Of a DNA stretch of 6,334 nucleotides, positions 1 to 5,592 are shown piece after piece. Below the pieces are notes generated by a model that was not told the DNA's origin, made no database searches, and worked only from the letters and a program-made list of their open reading frames with translations. Each line of letters starts with the position of its first letter. Positions within the stretch are counted from its first letter, which is position 1. The stretch spans positions 1 to 6,334 of the forward strand of contig CALMEC010000060.1 of assembly GCA_937862675.1 (NCBI GenBank), read 5' to 3'. The position numbers and the translations under genes are program-made. Origin of the DNA: an uncultured Actinomycetes bacterium. Lineage in GTDB: Bacteria > Actinomycetota > Thermoleophilia > Miltoncostaeales > Miltoncostaeaceae.

Positions 1-58
1 ACTTCGGCGCAGACGGCCCGTCCGAGCGCAGCGCAAACGCCGGGACGAGCATCGAGCC

Positions 59-91
59 CGATGGTGGCCGGCCGACGGCCGGCCACCATCG
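59..91 (-). terminator. Strong hairpin after leuD, probable terminator
   Basis: A perfect 15-bp inverted repeat (59-73 paired with 77-91) surrounds a 3-base loop. On the minus strand it starts about 8 bases past the leuD stop codon. The stem is very GC-rich (GGCCGGCC core), and no U-tract follows. Terminators without U-tracts are common in high-GC actinobacteria, so I infer that it ends the leuCD transcript. It could also act as a 3' stabilising stem. Confidence 0.7.
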
Positions 92-99
92 CCGAACAC

Positions 100-699
100 C
101 TATCCCAGTGTGGTGGTGACGGGCCCCTCGCGCTCGCGATCGGCCTCGTAGCGGTCGATGTCCTCGACCTTCGACATCGTGATGCCGACGTCGTCGAGAC
201 CGTTCACCAGGCGGTACTTGATGGACGGGTCGATGTCGAAGCCGTACTCGGTGCCGTCGGGACCGACGACGACCTGACGCTCGAGGTCCACGGTTCCGGT
301 GGTCCCCGGGTTCGCGAGCGCGGCGTCGATCAGTGCCTGCACGTCCTGCTCGGGCAGGACGACCGGCAGGATGCCGACCTTCGTGCAGTTGGAGCGGAAG
401 ATGTCGGCGAACGACGGCGCGATGATCGCGCGGTAGCCGAAGTCCTCCAGCGCCCACGGCGCGTGCTCGCGAGACGAGCCACAGCCGAAGTTGCGTCCCG
501 CGACCAGGATCGGCGCATCGATGTAGGCGGGCTCCTCGAGGAGGAAACCGTCCGTGCCGCGCCAGTCGTAGAAGAGGAACTCGCCGAATCCCGTGCGTTC
601 GATGCGCTTCAGGAACTGCTTCGGGATGATCTGGTCCGTGTCGACGTCGGCACGGTCCAGCGGGGCCAGTGCCCCGGTGATGACGGTGATCGGGTTCAT
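100..699 (-). CDS. leuD: 3-isopropylmalate dehydratase small subunit
   Basis: LeuD is the small (swivel-domain) subunit of isopropylmalate isomerase. With LeuC it converts 2-isopropylmalate to 3-isopropylmalate in the cytoplasm, the second step of leucine synthesis. The 199-residue product has the usual full length. Family motifs are plain: DTDQIIPKQFL near residues 20-30, GRNFGCGSSREHAPWAL at 68-84 (the conserved substrate-binding loop) and IIAPSFADIFRSNC at 92-105. The start ATG at 697-699 overlaps the leuC stop codon as ATGA, which implies translational coupling; only a loose purine-rich stretch (GGGGGTGGG) precedes it. The gene is second and apparently last in a leuCD operon, followed by a strong hairpin. 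Nothing is truncated or missing. Assignment is near certain; homoaconitase-type small subunits are a remote alternative because the leuC partner and nearby leuA fit leucine synthesis. Confidence 0.97.
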   Translation of the reverse strand: MNPITVITGALAPLDRADVDTDQIIPKQFLKRIERTGFGEFLFYDWRGTDGFLLEEPAYIDAPILVAGRNFGCGSSREHAPWALEDFGYRAIIAPSFADIFRSNCTKVGILPVVLPEQDVQALIDAALANPGTTGTVDLERQVVVGPDGTEYGFDIDPSIKYRLVNGLDDVGITMSKVEDIDRYEADREREGPVTTTLG

Positions 700-2108
700 G
701 CGCCCACCCCCGCGAGCTCGACGTCCATCGACCGCACGTCGACCAGGTGACCCGTGATCGCCGCGGCGGCCGCCATCTGCGGGCTCACCAGATGGGTGCG
801 CCCGTCCTTGCCCTGGCGTCCCTCGAAGTTGCGGTTCGAGGTGGACGCGCAGCGCTCACCCGGCACAAGGATGTCCGGGTTCATGCCCAGGCACATCGAG
901 CATCCGGCGTCACGCCACTCGAAGCCGGCCTCCGAGAAGATCCGGTCCAGCCCCTCCTTCTCGGCCTGCACCTTGACCTGCATGGAACCGGGCACGACCA
1001 TCGCACGGACGCTTCCGGCAACCTTCTGCCCCTCGACGACCTTCGCGGCGGCGCGGAGGTCCTCGATGCGGCCGTTGGTGCACGAGCCCAGGAAGACGAC
1101 GTCGACGTTGATGTCCTCGATCGCCTCTCCGCCCTTCAGGCCCATGTAGTCGAGGGCGCGGCGGGCGCTCTCGGGGTCTCCCCACTCGTCCGGGGTGGGC
1201 ACGCGGCCCGTGATCGGAACGACCATCTCGGGGGTGGTTCCCCAGGTGACCTGCGGCGCGAGCGTGGCGGCGTCGATGTGGACCTCGGTGTCGAACTCCG
1301 CGCCATCGTCGGTGGGCAGCTGACGCCATGCCTCAACGGCGGCGGCGAAGTCCTTCGGTGCGGCGATGCGCCCCTCCAGATACTCGAAGGTGGTGTCGTC
1401 CGGCGCGATCATGCCCGCGCGACCGCCACCCTCGATCGTCATGTTGCAGACGGTCATGCGGCCCTCCATCGTGAGGGCGCGGATGGCGTCACCCGCGTAC
1501 TCGATGACGTGACCGGTCCCACCGGCCACGCCGATGTGGCCGATGGTGCCCAGGATGAGGTCCTTGGCGACGACGCCGAGACCCGGCATGCCGTCGATGG
1601 TGATCCGCATCGTCTTCGGCTTGGGCTGCGGCAGGGTCTGCGTGGCGAGGACGTGCTCGACCTCGCTGGTGCCGATGCCGAACGCGAGCGCACCGAACGC
1701 GCCGTGGGTCGCCGTGTGGCTGTCACCGCACACGATGGTCATGCCGGGCTGGGTGACGCCCAGCTCCGGACCGATCACGTGGACGATGCCCTGGCGGGGA
1801 CTGCGGATCGAGTAGAGCGGCACGCCGAACTCGGCGCAGTTCTTCTCGAGCGTCTCCACCTGCTGACGCGACAGCAGGTCGGCGATCGGCTTGTCGCGTC
1901 CGACAGTGGGCACGTTGTGGTCGACGGTGGCCAGCGTCCGGTCGGGACGACGGACGGGGCGCCCGGCGAGGCGCAGTCCGTCGAAGGCCTGGGGGGAGGT
2001 CACCTCGTGGACGAGGTGGAGGTCGATGTAGATGATGGGCGGCCCTTCGGCATCGCCCTCGCGCACCAGATGCGCGTCCCACACCTTCTCGAAGAGGGTT
2101 TTCGGCAT
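696..2108 (-). CDS. leuC: 3-isopropylmalate dehydratase large subunit
   Basis: LeuC is the [4Fe-4S] catalytic subunit of isopropylmalate isomerase (aconitase superfamily) and pairs with LeuD. The 470-residue product matches the bacterial family length. It starts MPKTLFEKVWDAH, typical of LeuC. CGDSHTATHGAFGALAFGIG at 127-146 is the conserved aconitase-family signature. The three expected iron-sulfur ligands are present: Cys343 in FLGSCTNGR, and Cys403 and Cys406 in GCSMCLGMNPD. RNFEGRQG near 426-433 is the conserved substrate-binding stretch. The ATG at 2106-2108 has a good Shine-Dalgarno (AGGAG on the minus strand) six bases upstream, which fixes the start. It is the first gene of leuCD, divergent from a LysR regulator across a short gap that holds its probable promoter and operator. 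No odd features; a long antisense open frame across the gene is a codon-phase shadow. Confidence 0.98.
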   Translation of the reverse strand: MPKTLFEKVWDAHLVREGDAEGPPIIYIDLHLVHEVTSPQAFDGLRLAGRPVRRPDRTLATVDHNVPTVGRDKPIADLLSRQQVETLEKNCAEFGVPLYSIRSPRQGIVHVIGPELGVTQPGMTIVCGDSHTATHGAFGALAFGIGTSEVEHVLATQTLPQPKPKTMRITIDGMPGLGVVAKDLILGTIGHIGVAGGTGHVIEYAGDAIRALTMEGRMTVCNMTIEGGGRAGMIAPDDTTFEYLEGRIAAPKDFAAAVEAWRQLPTDDGAEFDTEVHIDAATLAPQVTWGTTPEMVVPITGRVPTPDEWGDPESARRALDYMGLKGGEAIEDINVDVVFLGSCTNGRIEDLRAAAKVVEGQKVAGSVRAMVVPGSMQVKVQAEKEGLDRIFSEAGFEWRDAGCSMCLGMNPDILVPGERCASTSNRNFEGRQGKDGRTHLVSPQMAAAAAITGHLVDVRSMDVELAGVGA

Positions 2109-2114
2109 TGATCA

Positions 2115-2119
2115 CTCCT
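2115..2119 (-). promoter_or_regulatory. leuC ribosome-binding site
   Basis: AGGAG on the minus strand lies six bases before the leuC ATG. It is the clearest Shine-Dalgarno in the window and supports the chosen leuC start. Confidence 0.85.
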
Positions 2120-2125
2120 GCGGCA

Positions 2126-2147
2126 GTACGAAGTGGTCACAGGTTAC
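2126..2147. promoter_or_regulatory. Candidate LysR-type operator dyad
   Basis: The gap between leuC and the regulator contains GTA-N4-GTG-N2-CAC-N4-TAC, a dyad symmetric about 2136/2137 with 12 of 22 positions paired. Both T2127-N11-A2139 and T2134-N11-A2146 satisfy the T-N11-A spacing typical of LysR-family sites. It overlaps the proposed leuC -10 box and transcription start, a position more compatible with repression of leuC than with classical activation. The dyad is seen in the sequence; binding by the neighbouring regulator is inferred. Confidence 0.4.
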
Positions 2148-2169
2148 GACGGCCGAGGCACGCTGGCAA
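2141..2169 (-). promoter_or_regulatory. Candidate leuCD promoter
   Basis: On the minus strand, TTGCCA (2164-2169) is followed after exactly 17 bases by TAACCT (2141-2146). This resembles a housekeeping sigma promoter: five of six -35 bases match, and the -10 fits the actinobacterial TANNNT form. Transcription would begin near 2134, giving a leader of about 25 bases that contains the AGGAG site. The leader is too short for a peptide-type attenuator or a T-box. Confidence 0.5.
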
Positions 2170-2172
2170 ACT

Positions 2173-3120
2173 ATGTTCACCATGGATCCATTGACGACCA
2201 ACGTCGACTGGCTCTCGGACGCCGCGCGTCTGCGTGCCTTCGTCGCCGTGATCGAACAGGGCGGCTTCACCCGCGCCGCGGAGACCCTGGGCATCACCCA
2301 GCCGACGGTGTCGACGCTCGTCGCCTCGCTGGAGAAGAGGATGGGCACACCGCTCCTGGAGCGGGCCCGCTCCGGGGCGCAGCCCACGGAGGCGGGTGCC
2401 GCCCTCGTCCCCTACGCACGGCGCATACTCGCCACCGCGGAGCAGGCGGGCCGAAGCGTCATCGCCGCCGTGTCCGAGGCATCCCATCACCTCACCGTCG
2501 CCGGCGGCGAGGGCCTCGTCATCTACGCCTTGCCCCCCGCCCTGGCGCTGCTCGCCGAGCGTCGCCCGCAGCTGGAGATCACCGTTACCTCCGTCGACCT
2601 GGACCGTGCGATCGGCGACCTGCGCGACGGCCAGGTCGACTGTGTCCTGGCGACCCGTGAGGTGACCCCGGGCGACCTCACCTTCCGCGCCGTGCAGGTG
2701 GACCCCCTCGTCCTCATCGCGCCGCCGGGCCATCCGCTCGCGACCGGCACCCGAACGCTCGCCGATCTCGCCACCGTGCCGCTCGTGACGCGCGAGGCCG
2801 GGCGCGCCGACCGCATGGCCATCGATGCGCTCCTGCGCACAGCGGGCGTCGAGCCGCTGCGGCGCACGGTGGTCGCCAGCCTTGAGGGCGTCAAGCAGGC
2901 CGTGATGGCCGGGCTCGGCCTGGCGCTCGTCCCCACCCTCGCCGTCCGCGGCAACCTGGCGTCGGGCCGGCTCGTCACCGTGACGCTCGACTCCGAGATG
3001 CCGTCGGTCGAATGGGGTCTGGTCACCGCACGGCGCGAACCCTCACCGGTCGTCGACCAGCTCCTCTGGGCCCTCGCCGAGTCGGCGAGATCCGCCGTGC
3101 CCGGTCGTCGCCCGCGCTGA
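2173..3120 (+). CDS. LysR-family transcriptional regulator
   Basis: The 315-residue product has the standard LysR layout and length. An N-terminal winged helix-turn-helix spans about residues 20-77 (FVAVIEQGGFTRAAETLGIT, then QPTVSTLVASLEKRMGTPLL). A helical linker follows, then a periplasmic-binding-protein-like effector domain from about 108 to 303, with DLRDGQVDCVLATRE, LVLIAPPGHPLA and VKQAVMAGLGLALVPTLAV. These motifs most resemble the CysL/CbbR branch, although the inducer cannot be read from sequence. It is divergent from leuCD, so control of leuCD and of itself is likely but inferred. The start is uncertain: ATG 2173 has only a distant GAGG, and ATG 2182 (312 residues) has no Shine-Dalgarno. 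TATGTT at 2172-2177 could be a -10 box for a nearly leaderless message starting at 2182. A longer in-frame ATG at 2032 lies inside leuC and is unlikely. Confidence 0.93.
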   Translation: MFTMDPLTTNVDWLSDAARLRAFVAVIEQGGFTRAAETLGITQPTVSTLVASLEKRMGTPLLERARSGAQPTEAGAALVPYARRILATAEQAGRSVIAAVSEASHHLTVAGGEGLVIYALPPALALLAERRPQLEITVTSVDLDRAIGDLRDGQVDCVLATREVTPGDLTFRAVQVDPLVLIAPPGHPLATGTRTLADLATVPLVTREAGRADRMAIDALLRTAGVEPLRRTVVASLEGVKQAVMAGLGLALVPTLAVRGNLASGRLVTVTLDSEMPSVEWGLVTARREPSPVVDQLLWALAESARSAVPGRRPR

Positions 3121-3156
3121 CCGGTGCCGCCACGCCTCGCGACGGTCGGCAACCGG
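3121..3156. terminator. Weak hairpin between convergent genes
   Basis: The 60-base gap between the two convergent stop codons holds an inverted repeat. Positions 3121-3129 pair with 3147-3156 in a 9-bp stem with one bulged A and a 17-base loop. It begins immediately after the regulator stop codon and could end transcripts from both sides. There is no U-tract and the loop is large, so this is tentative. Confidence 0.3.
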
Positions 3157-3180
3157 TCCTGCCATCAGTGCATCGGCGTC

Positions 3181-4749
3181 TCAGCGCACCTTCGCGACCG
3201 CTGACACACGCAGCGTGCCGATCTTCGGCACCCTCACGGAGGCACGGTTGGTGAGCGTCCCGCGTACCCGCTTGGCGGTCGTGGTGCGGACCACGAGGGT
3301 CATCGTGCCCTTCGGGCGGATCGTGCGGACGGTGAAACACCGTTCACCCGTCTTACGGACCTTGACCACCCGGGCGGTGGTCCGAGTCGGCTTCGCCTTG
3401 CGTGCGGTGACCACGTACCGGACGGAACGTGCCGTCATCGCCGTGCGACCCGGGCGCAGGCACACCCGGACGTTCTTGAAGGCCTTCGCCGTCCGGTTGG
3501 TCACGGTCGTCCGCCAGGGAAGGCTGGCGCCGCGGCGCGGCCTGGCGACAAGCGCACGCATCTGCACCATGACCTTCGCCGATCCCGCCGACGCCGTGCG
3601 GCCCGGCTTGGTGGAGGTCCCGACGACCTCCTGGCGACTGTTGATGACGCCGATGATCGAGCTCCGGGGGCCGAATCCCCCGACCATCCCGGATGCGTCG
3701 CCACGGCCGAGCGCGGACCGAAGCAGGTTCTTCACACCGTCATAGTCGATCATCACCTCGTTGCCGTAGCCGACCGGGCTGATGCCGATCCGGGTCGTCG
3801 AACCGTCCACGTACGTGGGCTGGCCGAAACCGTTCGTGTCGAGATACATGTTCACGCCCACGCGGTAGACCCCGGCATCGCCGGCCGGCTTCGTCACGCG
3901 CAGCCGCAGGGTGTCGGGCGTGCAGCTGACGGTCTGCGCGGCGACACCCGGCGGGGCAAGCCTGTCCTGGTTGTCGACGACGCGCACCTGCAGGTCGTCG
4001 CACTTCAGATGCGACCCGGCCTGCGGCGTCTCGGTGAGCGTGGCGGTCTGCCAGCCACGCCCGGAGCTGTCCACCTTCGTCTTGAGCTGGACGACCCAGC
4101 GCATGTGCGCGGTGCGCTGCACAAGGGCCCCCGCGGCGTTTCGCATCGTGGCGGCGGCCTCGTTCGGAGTCCAATAGGCGTACATGTAGTTGGTCGCGCC
4201 GGTCGGAGCAGGCGCGCGCTTGATCACGATGGTCCGGTCCACGACGTGCGCCGTCCGGGCGCCCGACGCGGGAACGGCGGATGACGCGAACCGAAGACCG
4301 ATGTCCGTTGTGCCGCCCACACCCTGCTGGCTCGCGACGTAGTCGCTGAGGGTGAACCGGATGCGCGCGGCCTCGAGTGTGGTGCGTGCCACCACGGTCG
4401 TGCCGTCGGCGGCCGTGAGATCGCTCGGTACGAACGTCTGCGGGTCCAGCGCGGGATCGATCGGGACGGTGAACGAGTCGCCGGGTGCCGCCGAGGCGGG
4501 CACGCTCCAGATCACACGGACGATCGGACGTGCATAACTCCAGTAGGCCGGACATCCGGCACCGGCGTTGCAGGGAGCCGGCCCCACCTCGTCCGGGACT
4601 CCCGCGGTGTTCAGCGAGACCCCCACGTTCGCCTGCCCGGTGATGTCCGCCCCTTTGGCGACGGGGGCCGCGACCAGCAGCGCCCCGCACAGGAGGGCCG
4701 CTGCGCCCGACAGGCGGATGGCATCGCCCACCCTCGATTCCGCTTGCAT
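3181..4749 (-). CDS. Secreted protein with SdrG/ClfA-like Ig adhesin fold
   Basis: The 522-residue product has a signal peptide: basic start, hydrophobic core at about 12-30, likely cleavage between 28 and 34. Residues about 35-178 resemble the N2 Ig-like domain of staphylococcal MSCRAMM adhesins: an IVRVIWSVPASAAPGDSFTV strand pair, an ADGTTVVA turn, and RIRFTLSDYV like the family's 'YTFTDYV'. Residues about 185-305 resemble N3 (WVVQLKTKV, QTATLTETPQAGS). Residues about 395-520 form a Lys/Arg-rich DUF11-like beta domain (TTVTNRTAKAFKNVRVCL, GTLTNRASVRV). Cys60/66, Cys250/276 and Cys430/471 could form disulfides. No LPXTG signal, C-terminal membrane segment or lipobox is seen, so it should be released or held non-covalently. 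ATG 4749 was chosen over the upstream ATG at 4824 because a GAGGG site lies five bases before it and the signal peptide then begins normally. Its ligand is unknown; the fold call rests on motif resemblance only. Confidence 0.8.
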   Translation of the reverse strand: MQAESRVGDAIRLSGAAALLCGALLVAAPVAKGADITGQANVGVSLNTAGVPDEVGPAPCNAGAGCPAYWSYARPIVRVIWSVPASAAPGDSFTVPIDPALDPQTFVPSDLTAADGTTVVARTTLEAARIRFTLSDYVASQQGVGGTTDIGLRFASSAVPASGARTAHVVDRTIVIKRAPAPTGATNYMYAYWTPNEAAATMRNAAGALVQRTAHMRWVVQLKTKVDSSGRGWQTATLTETPQAGSHLKCDDLQVRVVDNQDRLAPPGVAAQTVSCTPDTLRLRVTKPAGDAGVYRVGVNMYLDTNGFGQPTYVDGSTTRIGISPVGYGNEVMIDYDGVKNLLRSALGRGDASGMVGGFGPRSSIIGVINSRQEVVGTSTKPGRTASAGSAKVMVQMRALVARPRRGASLPWRTTVTNRTAKAFKNVRVCLRPGRTAMTARSVRYVVTARKAKPTRTTARVVKVRKTGERCFTVRTIRPKGTMTLVVRTTTAKRVRGTLTNRASVRVPKIGTLRVSAVAKVR

Positions 4750-4754
4750 TCGTA

Positions 4755-4759
4755 CCCTC
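4755..4759 (-). promoter_or_regulatory. Ribosome-binding site deciding the secreted protein's start
   Basis: GAGGG on the minus strand, five bases before the ATG at 4747-4749. It supports this start over the upstream in-frame ATG at 4824, which would place 25 polar residues ahead of the signal peptide. Confidence 0.55.
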
Positions 4760-4979
4760 GCCTTCTGGAACAAGATGTTCGGAGACCGACTCGCGCGCCT
4801 CGGTCCGGGGATCGATGAGACCACCGGATCAGCAGGGCTCAGGCATCGTGGCGGAAGGGCTCGGGATGTCCCGCGTCATGAATGTCGCCGGTTCGGCGCG
4901 CGCCTCGACCTGAATGTATCAATCCGGTTCGTGGGCCGGATGGAGTTCGGGTCCCTCGATCACGCCGGGGTCCGGGCCA

Positions 4980-5003
4980 CGCGACCCGTCGCGGCGGGTC
5001 GCG
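4980..5003 (-). terminator. Hairpin downstream of the small anchored-protein gene
   Basis: A perfect 9-bp stem (CGCGACCCG at 4980-4988, paired with 4995-5003) encloses a 6-base loop. It lies about 42 bases past the stop codon at 5046, in the direction of minus-strand transcription. I infer termination of the leuA-proximal transcript. It has no U-tract and could instead be a regulatory stem in the leader of the secreted-protein gene. Confidence 0.5.
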
Positions 5004-5045
5004 ATCACCGTCCGGGACCGGCACGGCGTGCGTTTGCGCGAAGCG

Positions 5046-5531
5046 TCAGCGCGAGAACCAGCCGGGTGTCTGCGAGACGAAGCCGGCGGATCGCCAGAAG
5101 TGGCCGGCGTCATCCGACAGCGGACGCGTCATGGGCTCGCCGGGAACCACGAGGAGCGTCGGCCCACCAGGACGGACGGCGAGGACCGAACTCGTCGGAA
5201 GTGCTCGACGACATGCCCCGGACGACACGGTGCATACGGCGACGGTCGGCTCCCCTGATGCATGGAACAGTCCGATCGGCCCCGCATCCGAGGTCACCGG
5301 GAAGCGCACATCGATCAGACCGGGCGGTCGGACGACCGGGAATGCGAGCGGTCCCTGCGCACGTGCGGTGGCCGCGGCCGCCGCCCACCGGTTCTCCGCG
5401 ACACTGTCGGTAGCCGCGCCGAATGGATGCATCGCGACCAGCACACCGGCGAGCGCCGCCACGGCCCCCGCGGACGCCGTCACCGCCGTCAGGATACGTC
5501 GACGCAAGCCGCCGGGAGTCACTATCGCCAT
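5046..5531 (-). CDS. Small membrane-anchored protein of unknown function
   Basis: I do not recognise the family. The 161-residue product has a short basic N-terminus (GGLRRR at 8-12) and one hydrophobic segment at about 13-34 (ILTAVTASAGAVAALAGVLV). The remaining ~125 residues would lie outside the membrane, as a signal anchor or uncleaved export signal. The outer part carries a Cys100-x6-Cys107 pair that could form a disulfide, and a Trp/Phe-containing tail (HFWRSAGF, PGWFSR). Third positions are GC-rich as in neighbouring genes, which supports real coding. The gene follows leuA on the same strand with a 61-base gap and may be cotranscribed with it. The start is uncertain: ATG 5531 lacks a clear Shine-Dalgarno, whereas an in-frame TTG at 5567 (173 residues) has a GGCGGA-like stretch upstream. 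I prefer ATG because the topology signal then starts cleanly. Confidence 0.7.
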   Translation of the reverse strand: MAIVTPGGLRRRILTAVTASAGAVAALAGVLVAMHPFGAATDSVAENRWAAAAATARAQGPLAFPVVRPPGLIDVRFPVTSDAGPIGLFHASGEPTVAVCTVSSGACRRALPTSSVLAVRPGGPTLLVVPGEPMTRPLSDDAGHFWRSAGFVSQTPGWFSR

Positions 5532-5551
5532 CACCACGAGCCGACGGTGAT

Positions 5552-5586
5552 CGGCGGGAGCGTGCAATCACAGTCCGCCCCCGCCG
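5552..5586 (-). terminator. Weak hairpin just after leuA
   Basis: CGGCGGG (5552-5558) pairs with CCCGCCG (5580-5586), giving a 7-bp GC stem with a 21-base loop. It begins six bases after the leuA stop codon. It could be a partial terminator or attenuator between leuA and the next gene, and the alternative TTG start at 5567 falls inside its loop. The stem is short and the loop large, so confidence is low. Confidence 0.25.
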
Positions 5587-5592
5587 TTCACA

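Larger units (their letters stand above)
4750..5045. other. Probable non-coding gap upstream of the secreted-protein gene
   Basis: This 296-base stretch separates the small membrane protein gene from the secreted-protein gene, both on the minus strand. It should contain the latter's promoter and leader, but I see no convincing -35/-10 pair. Short open frames here on both strands (for example 4839-5024, minus) are rich in Arg, Pro and Gly with no family likeness, and I do not call them. It contains a strong hairpin (4980-5003) flanked by imperfect direct copies of a CGATCAC...GTCCGGG element. Confidence 0.6.

Noticed and set aside
1..52. Minus-strand frame beginning with an ATG at 50-52 and running off the left edge
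   Set aside because: Only 17 codons are visible, there is no Shine-Dalgarno, and it starts just past the leuD hairpin. It could be the start of a downstream gene, but nothing here supports it.
61..750. Plus-strand open frame (229 codons) opposite leuD
   Set aside because: It is antisense to an unambiguous leuD, starts inside the terminator hairpin, and its low-complexity Val/Asp/Arg product shows no domain.
747..2111. Long plus-strand open frame (454 codons) opposite leuC
   Set aside because: It lies wholly antisense to a certain leuC gene. Its product is rich in Asp, Val, Gly, Arg and His with no family motifs, as expected from the complement of GC-biased codons.
2109..2134. Leucine attenuator or T-box ahead of leuC
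   Set aside because: The inferred leader is only about 25 bases and has no room for a leader peptide, a T-box or a terminator/antiterminator pair.
4839..5024. Minus-strand 61-codon open frame in the gap
   Set aside because: It is Arg/Pro/Gly/Asp-rich, includes the hairpin at 4980-5003, and shows no conserved motif. It is more likely leader sequence.
4568..5413. Plus-strand open frame (281 codons) across the gap and both flanking genes
   Set aside because: It overlaps the secreted-protein signal peptide and most of the small anchored-protein gene, and its product is an Arg/Ser/Pro-rich mixture without motifs. The minus-strand genes have real topology signals.
4882..5550. Plus-strand open frame (222 codons) opposite the small anchored-protein gene
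   Set aside because: Its composition is typical of a shadow frame (Arg/Pro/Ala/Thr), with no recognisable domain. The minus-strand frame has a basic n-region, a membrane segment and a plausible Cys pair.
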